Below, piece by piece: positions 8,959 to 17,919 of a DNA stretch of 64,000 nt. The DNA comes from Seramator thermalis. GTDB taxonomy: Bacteria > Bacteroidota > Bacteroidia > Bacteroidales > Dysgonomonadaceae. Each line of letters begins with the position of its first letter. Within the stretch, counting starts at the first letter, position 1. A program made the translations under genes and the position numbers. The DNA lies in assembly GCF_004138125.1 (NCBI RefSeq), contig NZ_RXHS01000011.1, forward strand, positions 38,009 through 102,008, written 5' to 3'. The notes beneath the pieces were generated by a model, which did not search any database, was not told where the DNA came from, and saw nothing but the letters and a program-made list of their open reading frames with translations.

Positions 8959-9013
8959 ATATCATAAGATCGTTTACATGCTAATTGGCATTTCATATCA
9001 TAAGATCGTTTAC
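8959..9013. repeat. Two direct 19-bp repeats around an imperfect palindrome
   Basis: ATATCATAAGATCGTTTAC occurs at 8959-8977 and again, identical, at 8995-9013. The 17 bases between them contain TGCTAATTGGCA (8979-8990), an imperfect palindrome. Just upstream CAGTAC/GTACTG flank a short loop (about 8928-8948). The second copy ends 10 bases before the IS1182 terminal repeat. Function is unknown. Confidence 0.8.
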
Positions 9014-9023
9014 GTTTTAATGG

Positions 9024-9039
9024 ATGAGTCCACTTTAAA
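9024..9039 (+). repeat. Left terminal inverted repeat of the IS1182 element
   Basis: ATGAGTCCACTTTAAA, the exact reverse complement of 10854-10869. Confidence 0.88.
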
Positions 9040-9160
9040 AAGTCGATGACTTTAATTTTGTTGTTTTTAATTCTGTTTTTTGTTGATAAAACGCGCTTAA
9101 AATCTATTGTTATCAGACAAAAAAAATCGTATATTGTATCCCGTTAAAGATCAAGAAATC

Positions 9161-10858
9161 ATGTTCAAGAAGACACCGGAAAATCCGCAATTTGACTTGT
9201 TTTCCACGCCTTCCACCCAAATGAGAAAGCGTGAAGCAAAAAAGTATGATGATCCCCACGGATGGCATAACCTGTTTTATGCAAATGTGACCTCCAAGAT
9301 AGACGAAACCGTTTTTTCTCCTCTGTTCAAAGAGGGTAACATGGGCGCTCCAAACGCTTCCATACGGGTGATTATCGCCATGTCCATTATCAAGGAAGGC
9401 TTCGGCTGCAGTGATGAAGAGCTGTTTGAAAAATGTCAATTCGATCTGCTGGTGCGCAAAGCTTTGGGCCTTTTCTCCCTGAGTGATGTCGTGCCCTCTA
9501 TCGATACCTATTATTTACTGAGAAGACGCATTTGCGAATACGAAAACCGACAGGGCGTCAACCTGATGGAAAAGAGCTTCGAACAGCTCACCGGAGACCA
9601 ACTGTCCCGTTTCAAGATATCCGGTAAATCGGTGCGTATGGACAGTAAGCTCATTGGCAGCAACATCGCCGGGTATTCGCGTTTCGAGATTATTCACAAT
9701 ACTTTTCGTCAGTTTATCAAAGCTCTTGGCGAGAGCGGACTGCTTCTTTTGAACCCCAAGCTCAGAAAACAGGTCCTTCTTTTTTTGGAAGAAGATGCCG
9801 GGGAAATGATATACCGTCTAAACAGTGAAACCATAGGTGAGAAAATCTCTTCCCTTGGCCAGCTCATTTATCAGGTTCTAAAACGCCTTTCAGAAACCAC
9901 TCCCGGCTACGACCTTCTTCACCGTGTCTTCCATGAACAATATGAAGTCGTCAAGGGACAAGTCATTCTTCGACCCAAGGAAGATATCGCGGCCAAAAGC
10001 GTTCAAAACCACAATGACCCCGATGCCGATTATCGGGAAAAAGGAGGGCAAAAGGTAAAGGGTTACAGTGTGAACATCACCGAGACCTGTGATGATACGG
10101 ATGAACAGAAAGACAAACCCAACCTGATCGTAAACGTTCAGGTGAAAGGGGCAAGTGCGGCCGACAACGACTACCTAAAGGAAGCCGTTACCCATATCCG
10201 GGAGAAGGTAAGCTCCGATAATACAATAGAGAAAGTCTATGCCGATGGAGCATACCAATCGAAGGATAACAGGGAGTTTGCCGAGAAGAATTCGATTGAA
10301 CTTATAACGAGCGGATTACAGGGAAGGCAATCCAAATACGATCTGGAAATGAAGGATGAAGAACTGGTTGTCACCCATATCGAAACCGGAGAGATTATCC
10401 CTGCATACAAGACGGGAGATAAATGGAGGATTGCCACCGAGGGTAAGAGCAAGTACCGGTATTTTACCGACGAACAAATAGCAATAGCCGAACTAAGGCG
10501 CAAACTGACCTCCATTCCTAAGGAGGAACAGAACAAAAGAAACAACGTGGAGGCAACCATCTTTCAGTATTGTTTTCATACGAGGAACAACAAAACACGA
10601 TACAGAGGCTTACTCAAACATAAATTGTTTACTTTCGCCCGATGTTTATGGATAAATCATGTCCGTCTTGTGAATTATCTGATAACAACAGGTCAAAGAG
10701 CGCATGAAAATGGTTTGATGACCCATTTTCGCTATATAAAGAGCTCCATTATGGAGAAACTTTTCTTCTTTATTGTTTTTTTACTTCCTCGTTCAATAAA
10801 AACCGGAAATAAAAAATCAAAGAACTTATTTTTTAAACTTCAAATTACCACTATTTAA
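9161..10858 (+). CDS. IS1182-family DDE transposase
   Basis: This transposase catalyses cut-and-paste movement of its element. The N-terminal DUF772-like region includes FSPLFKEGNMGAPNASIRVI, GCSDEELFEKCQFDLLVRKALGL and DTYYLLRRRICEYE. A long middle region is followed by the DDE-fold part (KGYSVNITETCDD, EKVYADGAYQSKDNREFAEKN) and a C-terminal transposase segment (NKRNNVEATIFQYCFHTRNNKTRYRGLLKHKLFTFARCLWIN). The ATG at 9161 gives 565 residues; a TTG at 9107 would add 18. The stop lies inside the right terminal repeat. The frame is intact, so the protein could be active. Confidence 0.9.
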   Translation: MFKKTPENPQFDLFSTPSTQMRKREAKKYDDPHGWHNLFYANVTSKIDETVFSPLFKEGNMGAPNASIRVIIAMSIIKEGFGCSDEELFEKCQFDLLVRKALGLFSLSDVVPSIDTYYLLRRRICEYENRQGVNLMEKSFEQLTGDQLSRFKISGKSVRMDSKLIGSNIAGYSRFEIIHNTFRQFIKALGESGLLLLNPKLRKQVLLFLEEDAGEMIYRLNSETIGEKISSLGQLIYQVLKRLSETTPGYDLLHRVFHEQYEVVKGQVILRPKEDIAAKSVQNHNDPDADYREKGGQKVKGYSVNITETCDDTDEQKDKPNLIVNVQVKGASAADNDYLKEAVTHIREKVSSDNTIEKVYADGAYQSKDNREFAEKNSIELITSGLQGRQSKYDLEMKDEELVVTHIETGEIIPAYKTGDKWRIATEGKSKYRYFTDEQIAIAELRRKLTSIPKEEQNKRNNVEATIFQYCFHTRNNKTRYRGLLKHKLFTFARCLWINHVRLVNYLITTGQRAHENGLMTHFRYIKSSIMEKLFFFIVFLLPRSIKTGNKKSKNLFFKLQITTI

Positions 10859-10869
10859 AGTGGACTCAT
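10854..10869 (-). repeat. Right terminal inverted repeat of the IS1182 element
   Basis: TTTAAAGTGGACTCAT, the exact complement of the left end. The transposase stop codon overlaps it. Confidence 0.88.
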
Positions 10870-10887
10870 ACTTTAAATAAAAAATTT

Positions 10888-13407
10888 ATGAATAATAAAC
10901 TATCTTTTCTCTTAGTTACTTTAACTGTATTACTAAGCATCTATTCACTGCATGCACAAGAGTTTATACTAGGTCCTACAGGTTATTTTCAGAATAAAGG
11001 CGTTGACGTTATGGCATTTGATGACATATATCCTGAAGGTCATCAGGGAGGAGTGTCTATTATTATGCACGGAAACAGAGTTGCAACAAACGGAGATATA
11101 AGGTTAGAACCTACACCGGGACAGTGGCAACCGGTTCCGAAGCAGATTAATCGCATTGCAGACATTGACAAAAACACTATTTCAGCATTTCTAATGTACC
11201 CTGATTCTTCTATGCATATGGCTGGATTTAACCCGATGATATACCCTGATTTAGTATTCAATTACTCGGTACATATTAGAGGTGAAGGTGGTTCTATTAT
11301 AATAACGGTAGATCTTGATAGTCCAATTCCTGAAAAGTTTATCGGAAAAGTTGGTTTCAATCTTGAGCTTTTTCCGGGATCACTTTTCGGAAAACCTTGG
11401 ATTATGGATGAGCAATCAGGAATATTTCCTCAACAGCCTAATGGACCAACAAAGTATGAACCCTCAAACCATAGTCATTCCGGGGACTTCAACCCAGAAG
11501 GACAGGCTTCAAAAAAACAACTCGCAGGTAAGGGTTATAGCCCAATTATTGCCGACGACATAGTCTCGATGCCTTATGCTGTGGGGAAGCGTTTTGTAGT
11601 CAGACCTGACGACCCTTATAATAAATTCATGATAGAGTCAAAGGGGACTGAACTTAAATTGTATGACGGACGCATGAATCACAATAATGGTTGGTTTGTT
11701 GTACGAAGTGAGATTCCTGAAGGTAAAACAAAAGGTGCGATAGAGTGGATTATTACTCCTAATGTTGTTTCTAACTGGATTTATAAGCCCATTGTACAAA
11801 CCTCACAAGTTGGATACCATCCAAATCAGCAAAAAAAAGCGATTATTGAATTGGATAAAAGAGACACTGATATTCATAAACCTGTATTGTATAAAATCAC
11901 ATCGGAAGGAGACAAGGAGATTATGATAGATAATAGCAAGGAATGGGGACAATTCTTGAGATATAATTATCTTCAGTTCGATTTCACTGAAGTGACTGAA
12001 GAGGGTTTGTATCAGGTAAGATATGGTGATTCAATGTCTTCTGTGTTTAAAATTGCAAATGATGTATATGATCGTGGAGTCTGGCAACCGGTTCTTGAAT
12101 ATTTTTTACCTGTTCAGATGTGTCATATGCGGGTAAATGAAAAATATAGAGTTTGGCATGATTGCTGTCATATGGATGATGCGCGTATGGCGCCGGTTGA
12201 TTTCAATCATATTGATGGCTATGCTCAAGGACCTTCTACGTTAACGAAGTATAATTCCGTTGATGTGGTTCCTGGTTTGAATATTGGTGGATGGCATGAT
12301 GCTGGAGATTTTGACCTTCGCGTAGAATCGCAGGCTGGTGAAGCATATATTTTATCACTTGCTTATGAAGCATTTAAGGTAGATTATGATGTTACTTCAA
12401 TAGATCAGCATAAAAGAATTACGGAAATTCATCAACCGGATGGAAAACCTGATTTGCTTCAGCAGATTGAGAATGGTGTTCTTTCTGTAGTTGGAGCTTA
12501 TCGGTCATTGGGTCGTCTTTATCGCGGTATTATTTGCAATAATTTGCGCCAGTATGTAATGTTAGGAGATGCAGCTGCAATGACTGATAATGTTATTGGT
12601 AACGAGGATGATCGCTGGGTATTTACTGAAAACAATCCGGCTCGCGAACTGACCACTGCAGCCGAGTTGGCGGCGGCATCGCGTGTATTAAAAGGATTTA
12701 ACGACACTCTCGGCATACAGGCATTAAAGTGTGCTCAAGAACTGTTTGAAATTACCGAACAAAACAATCGTTCTAAATCGGCTAAGGTGCAAGCTGCTGT
12801 TGAACTGTTTCTTACTACCGGTGATGTAAAATATAAAAACTGGCTTTTAAAAGAAACCGACTTTATAACAGATAATATAAATCGTTTTGGTTGGTTTCTT
12901 GGTCGAGCTGAAAAAAAAATTAACGATGCTGAATTTTCAAAATCTTTTAGACAAGCTCTGCATGGCTTACGTTCCGACTTAGTCAATCAGGCATCTGAAA
13001 CACCTTACGGTATTCCTTACCGTCCTCATATCTGGGGCGCAGGGTGGGATATTCAGGAGTTTGGGTTCAAACATTATTTTCTGTACACTGCTTATCCGGA
13101 TATTTTCGATTCTGACTACATTTACAATGCACTAAATTTCATTTTAGGATGTCATCCGGGATCAAATACAGCTTCATTCGCATCAGGAGTAGGTGCTAAC
13201 TCTGCAACAGTTGCTTATGGTCTAAACAGGGCCGACTGGTCTTATATACCCGGAGGTGTTATATCCGGTACTGCTCTGATTCGTCCGGACTTCCCTGAAT
13301 TGCTTGAATTCCCATATCTGTGGCAACAGGTTGAATATGTAATGGGAGGCGGATCTTCACACTATATGTTTCTTGTTCTTGCTGCTCAGCAGTTAATGTC
13401 GAAATAA
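10888..13407 (+). CDS. Glycoside hydrolase family 9 endoglucanase with N-terminal accessory module
   Basis: This is an exported inverting beta-1,4-glucanase of 839 residues. A signal peptide ends at about residue 23 (LLSIYSLHAQE). Residues 25-295 form a beta-rich module I cannot name. An Ig-like CelD_N domain follows at about 300-392 (VQTSQVGYHPNQQKKAIIEL, EGLYQVRYGD). The GH9 catalytic (alpha/alpha)6 domain fills about 400-839. GGWHDAGDFD supplies the base pair Asp471 and Asp474. The C-terminal YVMGGGSSHY with Glu816 takes the place of the usual NE...NAP acid segment, so assignment of the proton donor is tentative. The DNA is far more AT-rich than the SusC block. It starts 18 bases after the IS end, and the AGE gene follows 7 bases after its stop. 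Confidence 0.9.
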   Translation: MNNKLSFLLVTLTVLLSIYSLHAQEFILGPTGYFQNKGVDVMAFDDIYPEGHQGGVSIIMHGNRVATNGDIRLEPTPGQWQPVPKQINRIADIDKNTISAFLMYPDSSMHMAGFNPMIYPDLVFNYSVHIRGEGGSIIITVDLDSPIPEKFIGKVGFNLELFPGSLFGKPWIMDEQSGIFPQQPNGPTKYEPSNHSHSGDFNPEGQASKKQLAGKGYSPIIADDIVSMPYAVGKRFVVRPDDPYNKFMIESKGTELKLYDGRMNHNNGWFVVRSEIPEGKTKGAIEWIITPNVVSNWIYKPIVQTSQVGYHPNQQKKAIIELDKRDTDIHKPVLYKITSEGDKEIMIDNSKEWGQFLRYNYLQFDFTEVTEEGLYQVRYGDSMSSVFKIANDVYDRGVWQPVLEYFLPVQMCHMRVNEKYRVWHDCCHMDDARMAPVDFNHIDGYAQGPSTLTKYNSVDVVPGLNIGGWHDAGDFDLRVESQAGEAYILSLAYEAFKVDYDVTSIDQHKRITEIHQPDGKPDLLQQIENGVLSVVGAYRSLGRLYRGIICNNLRQYVMLGDAAAMTDNVIGNEDDRWVFTENNPARELTTAAELAAASRVLKGFNDTLGIQALKCAQELFEITEQNNRSKSAKVQAAVELFLTTGDVKYKNWLLKETDFITDNINRFGWFLGRAEKKINDAEFSKSFRQALHGLRSDLVNQASETPYGIPYRPHIWGAGWDIQEFGFKHYFLYTAYPDIFDSDYIYNALNFILGCHPGSNTASFASGVGANSATVAYGLNRADWSYIPGGVISGTALIRPDFPELLEFPYLWQQVEYVMGGGSSHYMFLVLAAQQLMSK

Positions 13408-13414
13408 ATAAACC

Positions 13415-14677
13415 ATGGTGAAATATTATATCATAACATGTTTATCAATAATGATTCTGCAGTTCGATATAACTGTAACTGCAGAATCATTAACTATAAG
13501 CAAATCTCAGCAATTAGTAAATGAGGTAGTTGAAGATCTGCAAGAGAATATTCTTCCTTTCTGGATCAAGTATGCACCTGACCCTTTAGGTGGGTTTTAC
13601 GGAACATTAAAGAATAATGGAGAACCAATAAAAACAAGCCAAAAAGGTAGTGTTCTAAATGCACGAATACTTTGGACTTTTTCTGCGGCATATCTTATAT
13701 TTAATGATTCGGATTATAAAGAGATAGCTGATCGAGCTCAAAAATACTTTGTTAATCATTTTATTGATACGGAGTATGGAGGTACTTATTGGAGTGTAAA
13801 TGCAGATGGTTCGCCCGGAATTGTTGAAAAGCAAACTTATGGAATCGCATTTGGAATATATGGACTTGCAGAACATTATCGTGCCACAAACAACTGTGAA
13901 AGTCTGCAGTACGCAATTGAACTATATAGAACGTTAGAAAAGTATTCGTTTGACAATGATAATGGAGGTTACATAGAATCGTTTACTCGAAACTGGAAAA
14001 AACCAGAGCGTTATGGTTACGATGGTAAGGGTATTGCAGAAAAAACAATGAATACACATCTACATGTTTTGGAAGCATATACAACACTTTACAGAGTTTG
14101 GAAAGACCCGGTGCTGAAAGAACGGCTTAGAGGATTAATTGAAATTTTTCTAAATAAAATTATAGATCAAGACACTTGGCACCAACATCTATTCTTCACA
14201 AAAGATTGGCAAAATCTTGAAAATATTGATTCGTATGGACATGATATGGAGCTGTCATGGTTACTTTTAGAAGCAGCAGAAGTATTGGATGAAGAGGATA
14301 TAATTGAAGAGGTATTGCCTGTTGGACTAAAACTCGTGGACACTCAGATGAGTGAAGGATGGACCAAGGAGGGTGCTATGTTGTATGAACGAAATAATGG
14401 AGAGATAAAGGGTGGTTTAGAATGGTGGCCTCAAGCCGAATCTGTTATTGCGTTTTACAATGCCTGGCAAATATCGAACGATGAAAAATATCTTGATGCT
14501 GCAATTAAGACTTGGAAATGGATTGAATCACATCTTATTGATAAAGAATATGGGGAATGGTTCGGTGGTCTTTTGCCTGATGGCACTCCCGATAGGAGTA
14601 GGCCGAAAGCTGATCTATGGAAATGTCCTTACCACAACAGTCGTATGGGATTTGAGTTGTTTAACAGGACACATTAA
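13415..14677 (+). CDS. AGE-family 2-epimerase, probably cellobiose/mannobiose 2-epimerase, with signal peptide
   Basis: This enzyme converts a reducing-end glucose to mannose or back in beta-linked disaccharides. The 420-residue (alpha/alpha)6 barrel shows the family segments DPLGGFYGTLKNNG, SVLNARILWTFSAAYL, the catalytic-histidine regions NTHLHVLEAYTTLYRVW and SYGHDMELSWLLLEAAEV, EWWPQAESVIAFYNAW and the C-terminal CPYHNSRMGFEL. An apparent signal peptide (residues about 1-23, YYIITCLSIMILQFDITVTAE) would export it to the periplasm, whereas the best-known members are cytoplasmic. It lies 7 bases after the GH9 gene and probably shares its transcript, which favours a cellulose-derived substrate. 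N-acylglucosamine 2-epimerase is a less likely alternative. Confidence 0.85.
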   Translation: MVKYYIITCLSIMILQFDITVTAESLTISKSQQLVNEVVEDLQENILPFWIKYAPDPLGGFYGTLKNNGEPIKTSQKGSVLNARILWTFSAAYLIFNDSDYKEIADRAQKYFVNHFIDTEYGGTYWSVNADGSPGIVEKQTYGIAFGIYGLAEHYRATNNCESLQYAIELYRTLEKYSFDNDNGGYIESFTRNWKKPERYGYDGKGIAEKTMNTHLHVLEAYTTLYRVWKDPVLKERLRGLIEIFLNKIIDQDTWHQHLFFTKDWQNLENIDSYGHDMELSWLLLEAAEVLDEEDIIEEVLPVGLKLVDTQMSEGWTKEGAMLYERNNGEIKGGLEWWPQAESVIAFYNAWQISNDEKYLDAAIKTWKWIESHLIDKEYGEWFGGLLPDGTPDRSRPKADLWKCPYHNSRMGFELFNRTH

Positions 14678-14808
14678 TTAATCAGTATTTTCTTTATGAA
14701 TATTGAAAAAAGAAACTTCCTTTTCTTTCGTTTTTGATTTTTGTTTTTAAACGACAAATTATATCGGAAATTTATATTGTCTAATACATTGAAAATAAAT
14801 AAAATAAA

Positions 14809-16668
14809 ATGAAAAAGTTAAAACTCTTTTTTCTCGTACTTGCCTGTATTTCTATAAATTTATCTATTACAGCGCAAAACTATAAAAATTTCAAGTGTGC
14901 TATTTACTGTCGAGCTTATGAAGTAAAAAAAATGAGTGATCCGAATTGGTTGAAAAATGCTTGGGATACAATTTCGAAACAAGTCCACGTAGATAAAATC
15001 TATCTGGAAACTCATCGTGACCTTTTAACAGTTGATGATGCAACTTTAGAAACAGCTATTCGATTTTTCAAAGGAAAAGGTCTTGAAGTCAGCGGTGGAA
15101 TTACTTATACCATTAACGAAAGTAATAATTTCGAAACATTTTGCTATTCCAATCCTGAACATAGGCAGAAAGTAAAAGAAATAGCTGAGCTTACTGCACG
15201 TCACTTTGACGAATTTATTCTGGACGATTTCTTTTTTACCAATTGCAAATGTGATTTGTGTATCGCGGCAAAAGGTAATAAAAGTTGGACAGATTATCGT
15301 CTAGAGCTTATGAAAGATGCTGCTGCCAATTTGGTAATTAATCCGGCAAAAGCTGTAAATCCTAAGGTAAAGGTTATTATAAAGTATCCCAATTGGTACG
15401 AGCATTTTCAAGGTCTTGGTTTTAATTTGAAAGATGAACCGCCCTTATTTGATGGCATTTATACGGGTACTGAAACACGTGACCCTTCTTCCAATCAACA
15501 TTTGCAACAATATGAAAGCTATGCTATTTTCAGGTATTTTGAAAATATAAAACCAGACCAAAACGGAGGCGGTTGGGTAGATACAGGTGGCTTACGCGAT
15601 ATCGACCGTTATGCTGAACAATTGTGGCTTACGCTTTTTGCAAAAGCTCCTGAAATAACATTGTTTGATATCCGGCAAATGCTTTATCCCCTGAAAGAAG
15701 ATTTACGCCCCTCCTGGCAGGGCATTTTCAATTTTGAGGAAATGAAAAAACCTATTCCGCTTAAAGATGGTGGTGTATTTATTCCAACCAAAATGGCTCG
15801 GGCTGCTGGATATTCCCTTGAAACAGTTGATAAAGTTTTAGGGAAATTGGGGAAACCTGTTGGGGTGAAGAGTTATAAGCCATTTCATTCAGTAGGAGAA
15901 GATTTTTTACAAAATTACTTTAGCATGATAGGTATTCCGATTGAAATGGTTCCTGAATTTCCTAATAATGAACCAGTTGTGTTACTTACTGAAACTGCCT
16001 CTTTTGACCCGGATATTATCAATAAAATAAAAGCCCAACTGAAACGGGGAGGGAATGTGGTAGTTACTTCAGGTTTTTACAAAGCCATGGAAGGAAAAGG
16101 AATTGAAGATATTGTTGAGTTGCGAGTTACAGATCGGAAGGCAAACGTAAAAACTTTTTCGACAGGATGGGAAATATCTTTTTCTGGGAATGAAATGTTG
16201 ATTCCCCAGATAAATTATTTGACCAATGATTCTTGGGAAATCATTTCTGCACTGGACGATACAAATGGTTGGCCTGTTTTACATTCAGCCGATTATTCAA
16301 AAGGAAAATTTTACGTTTGGACAATTCCCGATAATTTTGTTGATCTGTACAACTTGCCTGAATCTGTTTTAAATCGTTTACGTCAGGTCGTTGCTGGCCA
16401 TTTAAATGTAAGGTTGGAAGGACCCGCCAAAATCAGTTTGTTTGTTTATGATAATCATTCATTTCTTGTACATTCGTTTCTCGATCAAGAAGTTTCTGTA
16501 AAAATTCTTTTGAATAAGAATGAGAATGAAATTACCGATGCGGTATCGGGTGAAAAAATCTCTGGTGAATCACAAAAATCTTCATTTGGTAACCCCAAAA
16601 TTGATAGCGATGTAAAATTGTTTGAAATAAAAATAAAACCTCATTCATTCAGAGGATTCCGGTTTTAA
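14809..16668 (+). CDS. Exported glycosidase-like protein of unrecognised family
   Basis: I do not recognise this 619-residue protein with certainty. A signal peptide ends near residue 22 (SINLSITAQ). Residues 25-330 look like a TIM-barrel glycosidase: alternating strands and helices, a strand ending in FDEFILDDFFFTNCKCDLC (about 133-151) with paired aspartates and a Cys cluster, then IIKYPNWYEHFQGLGF and DGIYTGTETRDPSS with further acidic residues. Residues about 345-470 look like a Rossmann or beta-galactosidase-trimerisation-type domain (VVLLTETASFDPDIINKIKAQL, GGNVVVTSGFYKAMEG). The C-terminus is a small beta domain. It sits between an epimerase and a GH5 cellulase in a 131-base-spaced AT-rich group, so glycan breakdown is likely. 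A specific reaction cannot be assigned. Confidence 0.6.
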   Translation: MKKLKLFFLVLACISINLSITAQNYKNFKCAIYCRAYEVKKMSDPNWLKNAWDTISKQVHVDKIYLETHRDLLTVDDATLETAIRFFKGKGLEVSGGITYTINESNNFETFCYSNPEHRQKVKEIAELTARHFDEFILDDFFFTNCKCDLCIAAKGNKSWTDYRLELMKDAAANLVINPAKAVNPKVKVIIKYPNWYEHFQGLGFNLKDEPPLFDGIYTGTETRDPSSNQHLQQYESYAIFRYFENIKPDQNGGGWVDTGGLRDIDRYAEQLWLTLFAKAPEITLFDIRQMLYPLKEDLRPSWQGIFNFEEMKKPIPLKDGGVFIPTKMARAAGYSLETVDKVLGKLGKPVGVKSYKPFHSVGEDFLQNYFSMIGIPIEMVPEFPNNEPVVLLTETASFDPDIINKIKAQLKRGGNVVVTSGFYKAMEGKGIEDIVELRVTDRKANVKTFSTGWEISFSGNEMLIPQINYLTNDSWEIISALDDTNGWPVLHSADYSKGKFYVWTIPDNFVDLYNLPESVLNRLRQVVAGHLNVRLEGPAKISLFVYDNHSFLVHSFLDQEVSVKILLNKNENEITDAVSGEKISGESQKSSFGNPKIDSDVKLFEIKIKPHSFRGFRF

Positions 16669-16711
16669 GATAATTAAAAGAATAAGCAACTAATATTTGA
16701 TAGAAAAAAAT

Positions 16712-17875
16712 ATGAAGCGACGTCAATTTTTGAAAACAACGGCTGTCGGCACCGCTTTGTTGGTGGTTAACCCTTCCCTGAATGCTTTTGAGACGGTTGA
16801 TGACAAAAAGTCTACAAACAATCTGCCTCGCTGGCGTGGGTTTAATGTCCTCGACTTCTTTTCTCCTCAACGATATGTCGCAAATCCTGCTCGGTTTGCG
16901 GCGACGGAACAGGATTTTAAATGGATGGCCGACTGGGGATTCGACTTTGTCCGTATTCCTATGGCATATCCCAGCTATTTGAAGTATGATCCGGCTTCCG
17001 GAAGGGATATCACTCCCGAAGAAACAGTTGGGTTCAGGGAAGAAGCGATTGATGCTATCGAACAAGTAGTCTATACGGCCAATAAATACCATTTGCATGT
17101 AAGCCTCAATCTACATCGGGCCCCCGGTTTCTGTATCAATGCCGGATTTCACGAACCCTTTAACTTATGGAAGGACGAAGAGGCACAGCAGGCATTTTAC
17201 CGGCACTGGGATATGTGGGCGAAACGGTTTAAAAATGTTTCCCCAGAATTATTAAGTTTCGATCTAGTCAACGAGCCTTGTTTCAAGGAAGATATGAACG
17301 ATCAGTTCTCTCCGGCCACAGCCATTCCGGGAAGTATATACCGTAAAGTCGCTGTTGGATGCCTGGACGTTATCCACCGGCAGAATGCCGACAGAATGGT
17401 AGTTGCTGACGGGAATAACGGCGGTGCTTTAGTAATTCCCGAGTTGACTGATCTTCCCATAGGGCAAAGTTGCAGGGGCTATTATCCACATTATGTATCC
17501 CACTATCGAGCCGGTTGGGTATGGAAAAACCCCGATGATGCACCGGTGCCTGTATGGCCGGGTGTGATCAACGGTGAAAAATTTGACCGTAAGGTGCTCG
17601 AAGATTTTTATCGTCCCTGGACCGATCTGGTGAAGCAAGGTGTGGGGGTACATTGCGGTGAATGCGGATGTTACAATGAGACACCTCATGATGTTTTCCT
17701 CGCATGGTTTGAAGATATGTTGCAGATCCTCACCAGCCATCAGATCGGCTGGGCACTGTGGAATTTCCGGGGCGACTTCGGAGTGCTGGATTCAGGAAGA
17801 AAAGATGTGACATATGAAGCGTGGCACGGACATCAGCTGGATCGTAAGCTGTTGAACTTGCTTCAGAAGTATTGA
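16712..17875 (+). CDS. Glycoside hydrolase family 5 cellulase-like enzyme with twin-arginine signal
   Basis: This is a retaining beta-1,4-glycanase of 387 residues starting at the ATG at 16712; a TTG at 16697 gives five extra residues with no benefit. The N-terminus MKRRQFLKTTAVGTALLVV is a Tat-type signal. The barrel shows RWRGFNVLDFF, WMADWGFDFVRIPMAYPSYL, HVSLNLHRAPGF, then the acid/base Glu188 in FDLVNEPCF and nucleophile Glu317 in VHCGECGCYNE, followed by GWALWNFRGDFGVLDSG. Four or more cysteines around the nucleophile are uncommon for secreted Bacteroidota enzymes. The gene follows the 619-residue protein by 43 bases, so a shared operon is likely. Cellulase or mannanase activity is possible; the sequence does not decide. 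Confidence 0.88.
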   Translation: MKRRQFLKTTAVGTALLVVNPSLNAFETVDDKKSTNNLPRWRGFNVLDFFSPQRYVANPARFAATEQDFKWMADWGFDFVRIPMAYPSYLKYDPASGRDITPEETVGFREEAIDAIEQVVYTANKYHLHVSLNLHRAPGFCINAGFHEPFNLWKDEEAQQAFYRHWDMWAKRFKNVSPELLSFDLVNEPCFKEDMNDQFSPATAIPGSIYRKVAVGCLDVIHRQNADRMVVADGNNGGALVIPELTDLPIGQSCRGYYPHYVSHYRAGWVWKNPDDAPVPVWPGVINGEKFDRKVLEDFYRPWTDLVKQGVGVHCGECGCYNETPHDVFLAWFEDMLQILTSHQIGWALWNFRGDFGVLDSGRKDVTYEAWHGHQLDRKLLNLLQKY

Positions 17876-17919
17876 TAATTATGATTTTTATCAGAGTTAT
17901 ATTAATTCCCCATTCAATT

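Larger units (their letters stand above)
9024..10869 (+). mobile_element. Complete IS1182-family insertion sequence
   Basis: The element of 1846 bp is bounded by perfect 16-bp inverted ends, ATGAGTCCACTTTAAA at 9024-9039 and its complement at 10854-10869, and holds one transposase gene filling most of its length. No convincing target duplication is visible; a two-base AT on either side would be too short to trust. The right end lies only 18 bases before the GH9 start codon, so the insertion may have separated GH9 from its former promoter, or may supply a new one. The intact frame and ends suggest recent activity. Confidence 0.88.

Noticed and set aside
9020..10875. Target-site duplication of the IS1182 element
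   Set aside because: Flanks share at most two bases, which could be chance.
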